64,000 bases of DNA. Source: Capniomyces stellatus. Taxonomy: Eukaryota > Kickxellomycota > Harpellomycetes > Harpellales > Legeriomycetaceae. This document shows, one piece after another, positions 23,601 through 34,638 of this stretch. Made by a program: the position numbers and the translations under genes. The notes below the pieces were generated by a model, which did no database searches, had not been told where the DNA came from, and saw nothing but the letters and a program-made list of their open reading frames with translations. How positions within the stretch are numbered: the first letter of the stretch is position 1; every line of letters begins with the position of its first letter. Where the stretch lies: the NCBI GenBank assembly GCA_001661515.1, contig LUVW01000034.1:181071-245070 (forward strand). The letters run 5' to 3'.

Positions 23601-23716
23601 TTCAGCCATGAATCCAACTGCCTCCTCATCACAGCTACCCCTCTGCACATCATCTCATAAACTGCCACCCCCGAGTACACCGCGCTATACACGTGTCCGC
23701 TAGGTGTTTCCGTCAT
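19082..23716 (-). CDS. MBP1: APSES (KilA-N) transcription factor with ankyrin repeats, Mbp1/Swi4 class
   Basis: DNA-binding subunit of MBF/SBF-type complexes that drive G1/S genes. Three exons, complement(19082-22740, 22886-23358, 23475-23716), give 1,457 aa; introns are 116 and 145 bp. The APSES/KilA-N domain at about 8-105 ([15 protein letters not shown], then [22 protein letters not shown] and [20 protein letters not shown]) is joined across intron 1. Ankyrin repeats occur at about 495-532 and 762-797 ([40 protein letters not shown]), followed by a coiled coil (about 1030-1090). Yeast Mbp1 is 833 aa. The excess comes from polyQ, ER/EK, poly-Glu, SHSH, NPNP and SN/SD tracts encoded by in-frame microsatellites. 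The Met/Ile run just before exon 3 is intronic in this model. A binding partner (Swi6 type) is expected elsewhere. Confidence 0.92.
20541..20695. repeat. Two adjoining in-frame hexanucleotide microsatellites inside the APSES gene
   Basis: A (GGATTT)n array at about 20541-20628 encodes alternating Asn-Pro. It abuts a (GAGAGT/GAGTGA)n array at about 20629-20695 encoding alternating Ser-His. Both unit lengths are multiples of three, so length changes keep the frame. Confidence 0.9.
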
Positions 23717-24386
23717 CTTTTTTTTCTTTTTTCTTTTTATCTTTTTCCTTTTTCTTACTGTTTTCCCTTTGCTCTTTTATTTATTTATTTATTTTACTCG
23801 CCTTCCTTATTTAGTCTTTGAATTTTTATACTAGATTCCAAACGCCTGTTTTTTTTTTTAATAAAAAGAAAAAGTGGTGTGGTTGTATCTATCTAATGTT
23901 AAAGTCGCTGGATCAATTTTAAAACTTTGCAGTTATTGTCTCCTATAGCTGACTGGCCTATGACTATTCAGAGTACTGTAACAATCTCTAGTATACACAC
24001 ATTTATGTTCAATCAATATCCGTTATTGGGAATTATCCTCCTCTTTTTTTTCCTACTTTCCCTTTCCTTATTTTCTTCCAGGTTTATCTATATACTACAA
24101 CTCTATTAGCCAAAAATTAAACGTGTCTCGGATTGAAAATAAATCTAGTTTTGTTTTTCAAAACATTTAAAATCCAAGAATTGTAATTATAATCAACAAT
24201 ATATTTATATAAATCCTAAATTATAATGGACTCTCAGTATGAATGAAAATAGAAAAGGGTGGTTTATTTCTGTCTGTATGTTGCGTGTGTTGTGTATGAT
24301 TATTATTATTTTTCTTTTTTTTTTCCAACCGACCTTGAAAGTTCAACTTCTTATTTCCTTTTTTTATTTCAATCTTTCTTTCAACA

Positions 24387-24421
<35 letters not shown>

Positions 24422-26849
24422 CCTCCAAGCAATATTGTTGATTTATTATTGGCAATGTTGTTTTTTTTTTTGTTGTTTTAGTGGAGTTTCTAAAATATTC
24501 ACGTTAAAAAAAAATAATCGTAATGAAATCTCCGTTTCCTATTATTTCCTACTATTTTTTTTCACTTGCTCTTTCAGTTTCTCTGCTCGTCTCATTTCTC
24601 TTATTCTCTCAGCTCATCCATTTATTTACCCTCTCAACTACCTGAATGATTTACTTTTGTTTTTTTTTTCCTTCCTCCTCCTCTTCCTTCCTTCCTTCTT
24701 TTAGTGGCTATCTTGGCCCCAGTGGTTTACCCAAAATGCCACCGCTAACTGGAACCAAATACCTCTTACTTGACATCTCTCTTCCCCTGCTCCTATCTTT
24801 CTTTCTTTCTTACTTTTTTTTTCTTTCTTGTTTCTTTTTTCATTTACAATAGTAATAATTTAAAAAAAATCTGCCATTATGCTTAGGTTTGTTATTCCAA
24901 AAATCTTTTTGAATAAGCTACTCGAGCCATTCGCCACTCCAACTGCTATTTTGGTGCTAAATACATCCCACCTCCATTATTCTTTTGCTTTTTTTTTAGT
25001 TTTTTTTAGTTTTTTTTAGTTTTTTTTAGTTTTTTTTCTTCTTTTTTACTTGATATCGTGTCAATTCGCATCACCAAACCAAAATATTTCGAAATACCTT
25101 TTTATTTGGTTTTTATTTATTGCCCACCTTTAATTATAACCTTACTATTCTCATTTATTTTTTTATTCACTATACTTTTTCTGTATTTTCACTTAAAACT
25201 TGCTAATCTGTAAATACCATTTGATTATACATTCACTTTTACATAAATTAAACATGGCAAAACCTGCCAGGATTTTTTTTTCTCTTTATCCCACTCAAAT
25301 TCCCTTCTTTCTAGTGGGTGTTTCAGCGCATTTAAAATTTTGATTTGTGCGGGTTTCCCTGTAAGCATCCTTTTGTTCCACATTTAAAGTTTGGCTTGGT
25401 TTAACTGGTTTCTCAACTTATTACCTTTACTGTGTTACCGTATTTGCTGTTGGTGATTCTTGAATTCACCTATATCAAAAAATACCCACCCACCCCATAT
25501 CTCTCTCCTCCTCTGTATTTAATTATCATTAATACCCCAACTGAGCTTTAGAATAGCCCAACTCTCACTAAAGCAAAAGCAAAAGCAAAAATATAAACGA
25601 TCAAGCTTGGCTATGTCTTCACTCCCCACCCCTCTCCCCCCACCTCTTCGCTTTCACTAACATTTCTGTATTACAAGTTCTCTTCGCTTCAGTTGTCTCT
25701 TTATCCATGCTTTCTTTCACGCTTTTTTCCTCCAATTATTTTGCTGTTATTATTTATAATCACCATTCATCAGTCGATACAATCACCAGAACATCAATAA
25801 AACTAGATTTACCACATCATAAAAAAACAAAAAAACAAACAGATGACTGACTGACTTTACCTCAAATAACAAGTTAAGGTTTCATTTTTTCTTTTCTATT
25901 TTCTACATTTGTATATTTTAACAAATAACCATATTCAAATTGTGAATTCTTTACTAGTCCCCGCTACTAAACTTCCCACACAACCGCTATACCAACTCCC
26001 GCAAATTATTCTTCCAATTGTAACTTATTCCTCAAACAATTCAACAAGCACGCTCAGCTCTCCGATTAGCTTAGCATTCATCAATCTATTTCAATTACAC
26101 AAATAAAAGTGGAGAACATGTCTAATTTGATACTAACAAACCACATGGTATATACACATACGTATACATCAGCCTAGTATTCTTGATGCTCTTGCAGGTT
26201 GTCACCGTACTCGTTTCAAAAATCCAAAGAGTCAAAAAACCAGGGTCAAAAAGCCTAAAAACCAAAAGTCGAATTTGTTAAAACTATTGCTTTTTGTTCG
26301 TCAACAAATCCCACTTTTTGACGTTTGACTGGCTATTATTGGAGTTTATATTGTACTTTCGAACTACTAACAAATAACACTAAATCCTTTTTTTTTGGGA
26401 CAACCCAATTCAAGTGAGTAAATTTTTGGTTCCATTTCAATGCCAATCAACTGGATCAGAAAACATACAACTTTGTTTGATTCATTACAATTTGCTAAAA
26501 ATTGCGTCAAAAATCAATCAGTTTAATTGTTTTGATTTCTATCAAATTAAATTAACTGGTTTCCATTCGCTTAAAACGTATCTTCAAAACAAATTAAATT
26601 AATTCGCGAAATGGAACAGCCAATAACTAATGATAATGAACAATTCATTTCCAAAAACCAAACCAACAGCATCATCAACATTTCAACTAAAAGTGACAAC
26701 ATTGCAGCGAGTCTTCTGTAAGCTTAAAAAAATATAACAGAGCCAACAATATCAAACATAATACAGGTGGGCACAATAACCGAGTTTATACATTGCTCAA
26801 GAGAACAATACACAAACGGTCGATACACGAAAACTGCAGAGTCAAGAAT
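23717..26849. other. 3.1-kb gene-poor region between divergent APSES and HDAC genes
   Basis: Dominated by T-rich + strand sequence: a 29-base T run at about 24389-24417 and a T8AG 10-bp repeat at 24989-25038, with many CTTT/CCTT tracts. ORFs here (for example 24239-24481 and 24435-24704) are Phe/Leu-rich translations of these tracts. An ATG at 26611 opens a 36-codon + strand stretch (MEQPITNDNEQF..) directly upstream of the HDAC. It could join the HDAC frame only through a 23-bp intron, which is implausible, so I treat it as leader. Confidence 0.5.
24989..25038. repeat. T8AG decamer tandem repeat
   Basis: About four to five copies of a 10-bp T-tract plus AG unit in tandem on the + strand, resembling repeated 3' splice-site-like sequence. 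Probably slippage-derived. Confidence 0.85.
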
Positions 26850-28343
26850 ATGGGCAGGGTTGTTCTAGTAAAGCCAAGAAATAACTGTGAAATCACGGAT
26901 CTGCTTCCTTCCAATATAAACAGAGTAAGGGCATTGTCAATCTGGCAACTCGAAAAACAAAAGTGAAATAACCAGCCTTCTAAATCACGAGAATTATAGA
27001 AATAAAATAACACGAAATGATTCACAAAATTGTATTTTTGTAGTCAAGCTATGTTCACGGGCTAATAGAGGCGTATGGGATACATGAAAGGTATTCTTGC
27101 TGGAGTTATGGATATTATCTTGGCATTAATAGGACACGTAGTCATAATATGTTGATAATTCTCTAGCATAGAGGTCAAAACGCCAGAACTGGCGAGCAAA
27201 GCAGATTTGATCGAGTATCATGAACCAATGTATATAGGTATGTTAAAATTGAGTTGTCTATATTCAATCACCTTTTTTTTACCTTTTTTTTCAGTGTTAA
27301 AGACCACTAAACAATATTCAACCAAATAAAAAATAACTTGCAAATCAGATTTTATCTGGGACACAATGTACAGCGACCCAGCTTTAATTGACCAAGAGTT
27401 TCCATCAAAGTTAGCAATGGACTTTGGGCTAGCCTTTGACTGCCCAATATTCAAAAATATGTGTGGGTATGTACGCGAAGTTGCGGGAGGGACGCTGTTG
27501 GCAGCAGGCGAACTGCTTGGAAAAGATGGAACGGAAATAGCAATACACTGGGAGGGTGGCAGACACCACGCTCAACGCAATAAGGCGTCTGGGTTCTGCT
27601 ATGTAAACGACATTGTACTCGGCTTGATTAAATTGCAAAAGGTGTATGAAAAAGTGCTGTACATAGATCTGGACGTACATCATGGCGATGGCGTTCAGAA
27701 TGCGTTTATTTTCAGTCCCAATGTTGTTACTTTGTCGATACACCACTTTGACAACACTGACGATCGGTTTTACCCCATGACCGGTGGAATTGATGGCTCA
27801 GAGTCAGGAAAAAATCGTGGAATTGGTTGTTCAATCAACGTTCCGTTGAAAAAAGGACTATGTGACTCGGCTTTTATTAAAGTTTTCGATCAAATCGTGC
27901 CAAAGGTGCTAGGGGACTTTGCGCCCAAAGCAATTGTGGTGCAGTGCGGGTGTGACGGGCTTGCGGGTGACCCGACTAATGCTTGGAATTTAACCATTGC
28001 ATCCTACTTGCACTCGATTGGGTTCTTGAAGAAATACGTGTCAGGGGGCAGCAGTGGGGAAACCCCAGAATCCTTTGACAACACCAAGTTGTTGGTTTTA
28101 GGCGGCGGTGGCTACAATCCGGTTAACACCGCAATGTGCTGGACATCTTTGACTGCACTATTAGCTGACTTTGATCTCAGCTCTTATGACTCAATCCCAG
28201 ACCACGACTACGTGGACATGTATGGCCCACTATATGAGCTTGACATTCAACCAAACCCCACAAAAAGTGACGAAAATAATACCGAGTACCTCGAGTTTGT
28301 AACAACCACCGTGCTTGAACTCTGGGATAAAAGGCTGCGTTGA
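26850..28343 (+). CDS. Class I histone deacetylase, HDAC8/Hos1-like
   Basis: Zinc-dependent lysine deacetylase of the Rpd3/HDAC8 superfamily. Four exons, 26850-26924, 27045-27091, 27167-27237 and 27349-28343, give 395 aa; introns are 120, 75 and 111 bp. The small exons restore the family N-terminus: INRSSYVHGLIEAYGIHE, then VKTPELASKADLIEYHEPMY. Catalytic features are GGRHHAQ (His137/138), YIDLDVHHGDG (zinc ligands about Asp173 and His175), CGCDGLAGD (Asp267) and GGGGYN (Tyr320). All are intact, so an active enzyme is expected. The length is close to HDAC8 (377 aa), with no long C-terminal tail as in Rpd3. The start is the first ATG in frame; the N-terminus is the least certain part. Confidence 0.92.
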
Positions 28344-28569
28344 GTTTAAGGCTGATACTCAACGTCGCAGTTGTAAAATTAACCCCTATTTCATTGAATT
28401 TATCGTTTAAACTGTTTTCTTTTATTGAAATAAGCTTATATTTTTTTGATACATGTTAAAAAAAATAGAAGAAAAAAATGCAAATGTTAGTTATCTTTTG
28501 TTTATTGAAAGATTGGCCGGGTCAATCAAGCCAAGCTGACAAATATAAAAAAAATGACGTCGACCTTGT

Positions 28570-31464
28570 TTAAACAATGCTGCTCAGAACTTTAGACAAT
28601 CTTGATCCAAAAGTATCAATATCGCTATTGGCAAACCCAACAGCCACTGCAACATTTAAATAAGGAATAGGAACTGCGGGTGTTTTTAATCCCGGTACTT
28701 GTTCGGTACTAGACGTTTTTTCACTGTCGAAATCAATCTTTGTCTCAAAATCTTTGCTTGGAGGTGTATAGCTCTCGATATGTTGGCACCAATTGAGAAA
28801 TTCGAATCCCTCTATTTTCTTGTTTTCGCCTGGGAACACAGCCCTATTTCGCATTGAAATCGCCAATATATGTGAGTTTTTCTTTTCTTTTCTTCATCAC
28901 CAGTTTACCCCAGATAGGCCATCGCGTCTGAGTGAAAGCAACCAAATGGTAGCACTCAAATCAGAATAAAAAATACATTTAAATGTCCAGACGTGGTTTA
29001 CCTTGAACCAGACACATTTCTTAGAAACAGCTTTGACCCAATACCACTTGGCCCATGAACACGCTTGTGCTTGGGCTCAGAACTACCAGTTTCAGAATCT
29101 TTTGCGTGGCTATTGTTTAAAAGTCCCTGCAGCGAAATGGCTAAATTCAAGCAATTCAAAAACATATTTATAATTCAAAGTAGCGCAGACTCTGCCAACT
29201 AACATCGCTTTTTTTAAAAAAAAGAATAAAAATAAAATAAAACTCTAATTGCAAGTGTCCTCAATAAAATAAAACAAAATTAAGGCAAGAAACAACGAGC
29301 AATAAGTCAAGAATGTAAAAGATGCGTTTACCCATCGATATATCATTGTTTGGCGTTTCCAGTAGCTTTATATTGAATTCGCTGCAAATTCCAGCCATTT
29401 TCGTCTTCATTTTTGCAAACAAGTCCTAATCAACAATGTTACGAGGTATAGACATAGTTAATAAATGCACTGGCAGCTTTATTTCATTATATCTGTTTGA
29501 AAAAAAAAATCGAAAAAGAAAAAGTAAACTTACTTTCCGACTCGCCAGTAGCTCTTTGTATCCATCTGACCCAAGATACAATAATGTGATGAACACGTCT
29601 ATGATAGGGCTTGCTGAAGCGCGGCCTAAAAGTAAGGTTTTACCATTAATTAAGGTACTTTATTCAAAATGTCTACGTATAGCCGACTTCCAAAACCAAG
29701 GACTTACCTGGATACATTTGACTGATCCTGCTTATCAACTCGGAGCTGGGGCTTGCAACTATAGCCCCACCAACCTAGATTCCCATATTATTATTATTTT
29801 AAAAAAAGAAACCGATTTATACATTATTAAACGTAATGTACTACAACCAAACAAACCAAACAAACCAAACAAACCAAATAAAAGCCAAAATAAAAGGCAT
29901 TACAGCCAGCAACCAATTGTGGAAAAGTGGATTACCGGAACCATATAGTTTTTGTCAGTACTCTGGACAAAGTAGTCTACTCTCCCAACATTACAAGCTT
30001 CTGAAATCAACCCCATACATCGTGTTGACTGTAGTCCATAGGCGTTGTTTATCAAGTGTGGAATATCATACTCTTTGCACATTTTCGCAACTTGAACAAT
30101 CCTATTTGTTTATTTATTTATTTAAAGCATTCGTATTTACTATCGGAATGATAAAGTCACGCTAATATAACAACAACAAAGAGTCAACAAGCAGTGTTTG
30201 TATATAATAACCAGTAAATATAAATAATATAAACACATAACATTACTTGTCAGGAACCCGTGGCGCAAAACAAGATGTAGTAGTATAAACACAAGCAATG
30301 TTATCAGGGCCCAGCTTTTTGATTTTAGCCAAAATATCCTCCAAGTTTGTCCGCACCTCGTCGCCCTCTAGCACGTTCTGTATTATTACAGGTGTAAGGC
30401 CTATCAGTTAATTTCAAAATAAAAAACGCAAGTATTGTATAGTATATTATTCCGTAAATAAAGCGTGGGTTCATAAATAGTTGGTAGTTCCCACGCCAAC
30501 TTGCCAGCAGTCAAGATCGCCTTGAAACACGATTTTTGGTCTATGCGAGACCAAATAACATATCTCGACTTTGGCTTGAACACATCCTTCAAAGTTCGTA
30601 AGCACAGACTCAGCGTCATGCCCGTTGCCATTGGAAACAAAATGCATGAACTGGCCGCCTTTTTGCTAGCTCCTATTATCCATTTAGTTTACCGTGTTTT
30701 ACTATGATTAATAATCCAAAGTAGCCAGATCCAGGTCTGCATTGGTACACAACCAAAGCCGTATGTCCTTTGTTTATATAAATATAATATTGGCACTGGC
30801 TCACATTAAACAATTTGCGTATAAATCAATTGCCTTTCTTTCTTTACCTGAAATTCTTAAAGAGGATAAAATCAGCTTGTTGGTGATTTTGTACATCAAT
30901 GAAGAACCCGCAGCCTTGGGTTGAACCTCGCCAATGTCACCAGATCTACCAATTCCGTGCGCAAAGCTAACATAAAGTTCCATGCATAAAAAGAAAAATT
31001 GAATGAATAAGCAAAAGCAAATTGGTAATTTAAACAATCAATTGTGCTCGAGTATTTCCTGCTTCAAGTTAGGAAAATTGTAGTTTTGTATGTATTACTT
31101 GTAGTGTCTATCTTTTACCATTCGGCAAATTATTCTACCTTCTCTCTCTCCTACCCCCACATGACCTAATAAATAAGCAATAAAGTAAAGCTATAAAAAT
31201 AAACATACACACACAATTATATTTGCGCAACTTGGATAATAGTAAATATTGTAGCTTGCCATCTTGATTGTTCGTGTCCATGGAAGACAATTCATCCAAA
31301 AGCCATCGAATATCCTCCTCTTTCCACCTTTTATCTGGTAAGCTTTGCTGTGCCAGCAGCGAATTCAACTTTTTCTGTCTCCCTGAATTGGTTTCAATGC
31401 ATTTTTTCATATAATTGTTTTCCCCCAGTATTGCTTGAAATAAGGCTATGTTTTCCTTTTCCAT
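28570..31464 (-). CDS. SEPSECS: O-phosphoseryl-tRNA(Sec) selenium transferase (Sec synthase)
   Basis: PLP enzyme converting phosphoseryl-tRNA(Sec) to selenocysteinyl-tRNA(Sec). Eleven exons, complement(28570-28843, 29002-29140, 29332-29425, 29534-29625, 29708-29774, 29936-30101, 30247-30400, 30505-30672, 30848-30966, 31099-31165, 31260-31464), give 514 aa (human 501). Conserved blocks in order are the [13 protein letters not shown] stretch, [19 protein letters not shown] (phosphate-binding loop), [63 protein letters not shown] (PLP Lys about 288), MYPGRASASP, and a short [10 protein letters not shown] near the end. Introns 1 and 4 use GC donors (GCAAGC, GCAAGT); using them restores the family spacing exactly. 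The 3' splice site before exon 4 could be 10 bp further along the gene. Most fungi lack this gene. Confidence 0.93.
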
Positions 31465-32248
31465 TATGCCTGATTTTAGAAAAACTAAACCCCTATTGTA
31501 AATCTAAATCCAATTCGCAGATTTGTACTTGTCTCAATAACAACGAAAAGTATTTCAAACAACGCTGCTTATAAACTGTTCCTATGAACATGCTTTAAAG
31601 CCCAATAAGCGGATTTTTCTCCTGATCAGACTTTTTTTTTTTTACAAGTCGCGTTTTAAAAGCTAAAATTACCTAATTAGTTTCAACTTTTGATTGTCTA
31701 GGAAATCAAAAATTAATAAAAAAGGTCCTACCGAGAGTCGAACTCGGGCTACTGGATTCAAAGTCCAATGTCATGACCGTTAGACCATAGGACCACGTTA
31801 AAGTTTTGCAAGTTTGCTTGATCAAGTATATTAGTCTCAGTTAAATAATCAAGGTTTAAACGATCTAAACCTACTGTTTTGTTTAAAGCAAGAATAGTGG
31901 TATTATAGCAACGCGCATGTCTAAAATCACTGTCCTACTTTAACACCCTGTAGCTTAATATACGCTGTACAACGACATGCTAACATGGCAACAAATATTG
32001 TATTTTTTTTTTTAGTGGGAATCGTTTGGATAGTTTTTTTTTCTTTTAATTTTCCAATTTTCCAACTATAAATTGTACCCGAAATTCAGACGCAGAATTA
32101 CAACTAGTATTTTTTTTTAGTAACCAAACTTTTAAAAAGAATATCCAGAAAAGTGGATAGTTTCTTTCTCAATCATTTATCCATTTTTTCCAGAAAAAAC
32201 TGTAAAATAATCAAGCTTTATGAAAATTAGGCGCGGTGATGAGACTAA
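31465..32248. other. Divergent promoter region containing a tRNA gene
   Basis: 784 bp between SEPSECS (-) and the Zn2Cys6 gene (+). Apart from tRNA-Gln (31723-31794) it holds A/T-rich sequence with T9-T12 runs near 31629 and 32003. Nothing else recognised. Confidence 0.6.
31723..31794 (-). tRNA. tRNA-Gln (anticodon UUG)
   Basis: On the minus strand the 72-nt sequence folds as a full cloverleaf: acceptor arm GGTCCTA pairing with the 3' TAGGACC, D arm with TGGTCTAACGGTCA, anticodon arm TTGGA-CTTTGAA-TCCAG with anticodon TTG, and T arm CCGAGTTCGACTCTCGG with the invariant TTCGA. No intron. A T-run follows the 3' end as expected for Pol III termination. The D- and T-arm sequences also provide the A and B boxes. 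Confidence 0.93.
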
Positions 32249-32998
32249 ATGGACAAGGTTAAACATGAAAACAAAAAAACTATACCTTGTATTCGTTGCT
32301 ATAAGTTCAACTTAATTTGCGATCGGAAATCAGAAGGATGTTCGGCCTGTGTAGTAAAAGGGTACGATTGCGGATACTTTTTGAACAGAACGATATACAG
32401 AAATTTACGTGGGCTCTCGATTAGAAAGAACTATAAGCTAAGACTACTCACAAAAAAGTATGTTTACAACTACAGAAGCTTTAATATCAATCACCTGACA
32501 AGAGAGGGATTTAAACGAAAATTGAGCCACTATATCCCTTCGGATCTGGAAAAGCTAAATGCAAAACAAAAAGAACTAGGAGGTAGCTTGGGTGAGATAT
32601 ATACCGATGAGCAGAGAAAAAAGCTTTTCAGCAAACAAATAAATGAGATAGCAGATCCACTAATTAAAGACAAAAACTTGAAAGAACTACCATTGCCAGA
32701 CGGAGTAAGATTCCACAATAACAAAAAACAACGACAGCGCCGGATACTAATATTATTATTTCTATTGAAAGTTGGAGATTGTAGAAAACAAATTCTAAAT
32801 TGACAATTACATGCTAAATAGGAGCTGGTGAGGGCTATATTTGATACAATTACCGAACACGAAAATACTGTTGGATCAAACGACAAACAAAAGTTTAACT
32901 TTGACAGCACGGTTCCAACAGCGTTAGGTAAGCTAGTGTCTGATACACCTTGGCTGGCCAAGTGGAAGAACACTGCTATCACTAGCATCGATATTTAA
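32249..32998 (+). CDS. Small Zn2Cys6 (GAL4-type) zinc-cluster protein
   Basis: Two exons, 32249-32704 and 32822-32998, encode 210 aa; the 117-bp intron has a GTAAGA donor and TAG acceptor in phase 0. Residues 14-41 show the exact fungal zinc-cluster spacing C-x2-C-x6-C-x6-C-x2-C-x6-C (CIRCYKFNLIC..CSACVVKGYDC), close to the N-terminus as in GAL4-type regulators. The rest is basic and rich in Lys, Arg and Tyr, then ends in an acidic/Trp-containing tail. There is no room for the usual fungal-specific transcription-factor middle domain, so this is either a minimal DNA-binding protein or an incomplete model lacking further exons. Divergent from SEPSECS. Confidence 0.75.
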
Positions 32999-33649
32999 TG
33001 CATATAAAATATATATTCTGTTTTTTTAAAGCCAACTGGTACAACATCTTTTTCTAATAGCGATGCTGGCACAAGAATACACTAAATTTTTGCTTGGCTG
33101 ACTGGTGTACGCAGCATTAAACACTACTGTCAATTGTACTTTGACACTCGGCTGAGATTAAACATCAAGTACGTTTGGACGCCGGCTGCTATTTCCATTT
33201 CTCGCCTAGCTGTTTTATATTTATAGACTTAATAATACTATTTACTATTTTTAAATTTAATATACTTTTTTTGGTTTTGGTTTTGGTTTTGGATTATACA
33301 TAACCTAATCTGAAAATAAAGTTTGTATTTTTCTTGGCTCTGCTGAACTTTCGAGCTTTATATGCAACTAAAGTCGAGTAAAACTGAGATATAAATCAAC
33401 TTGGGAAATGACCAACTTTTTGATTCTCTTTTATTAGAGTTTGGTTGGCTAACCAATTTTGCAAATCATTGGCCGCTTAAGCGAACTTTGCTTTTCCACC
33501 TTTTTTCAGTTTTCCATGCTTTAGAATATATTTGCATTTCAGCAAGGAAAACATAAAGATCTTTTTTGTTTGTAATTAGCAGAGTTCAGGATTTAGTGTC
33601 GAATCAAGGTATCAATAACAAACACTTTAAACCAGCCAAGCTATCTAGA
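32999..33649. other. Intergenic region upstream of PTRHD1
   Basis: 650 bp with a short GGTTTT tandem run near 33271-33294 and AT-rich flanks. No ORF or RNA gene supported. Confidence 0.55.
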
Positions 33650-34375
33650 ATGTCTGAGGCATTAACCGTGTACGTTATAATTCGAAAGGATTTAATAAAG
33701 GTATTTCTTATTTTCTATTTTTTTTCCCGGGTAAAATGAGAACACACAAATCTTGATAGTTTCTGTATTGGCAAGGTACGTTTATAGGCGCTAAATTGGC
33801 CGTTGGGAAGGTAAATTGGTAGTATATACTAGGAAAATGATAAATATATGGGGAATGTATCCAAGTATCCTGTTCAAAAGCGGATTTTGACTAAAGGCCT
33901 TAATTAAGCTAACGAGTTTGAATCTGAATCTAAATCTGAATTTGTCCTGAATTTGTCCTGAATTTGGTCTGAATTCAAAGTGTTGTTACTCAAGCATGCC
34001 ATGCGGTCAGCGCTTGTATGTGGAAAGAACGTGATAACCCCCGGGTTATAGAGTATATGGGCGATATCGACAATATGCACAAGGTCACTTTGCAGGTACA
34101 GACGATGAGCATGTATACCGTTTGGTGTTGAATCTAAATGCAACAAGCTATGGTTCTAAATAACCATCAGGGTATGTTATTAACCTTATGGTGATTATTA
34201 ATAGATAAACAACGAAAGCCAGCTAACCAATCTCAGTAAAACGCTAGACGAGGCTAAAATCGACCACTACTTGTGGAGAGAGCAGCCAGAGAATATCGTA
34301 ACATGCATTGCTACGATCCCGGTTTACAAATCACAAGTATCGAGCATCTTGAAGAAGTGCTCATTAATGAGATGA
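33650..34375 (+). CDS. PTRHD1: PTRHD1-type peptidyl-tRNA hydrolase-domain protein
   Basis: Member of the Pth2 fold family, which in archaea and eukaryotes releases peptides from peptidyl-tRNA; PTRHD1's own substrate is less clear. Four small exons, 33650-33700, 33788-33810, 33981-34095 and 34205-34375, give 119 aa (human PTRHD1 is 140). The reconstructed protein tracks the family without gaps: LTVYVIIRKDL, NWPLGSVVTQACHAVSA, MHKVTLQ, IDHYLWREQPENIVTCIA, and a terminal LKKCSLMR. Exon 2 is only 23 bp. Intron 2 carries a short CTGAATTTGTC-type tandem repeat (about 33918-33976). No exon is long enough to be obvious alone; the call depends on the spliced alignment. Confidence 0.85.
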
Positions 34376-34638
34376 GGATGGTGTGTATCCGGATGGATAA
34401 CAGGTTTAGTAATCACAAAAACCGCCACAAATATATTGTTGAACTTGGGTTATAGTACCAAGTGCCAAACATCCCCTATTTTTTTTTTTTTTACTTTTAG
34501 TCAAGTCTAATTTTATTTCTAAAAACGTCACCCAGCTTTAAATAAACGGGCACAGATAGTCAAAGTATAAATTAAATAAACATTCTTTGGTGTCGTACTG
34601 GATACGACTTGGATCTTTGAACACCAACAATTTTTATG

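Noticed and set aside
29436..29948. 170-codon + strand ORF
   Set aside because: It overlaps SEPSECS exons and introns on the opposite strand, carries no family signal, and includes an ACAAACC repeat from an intron.
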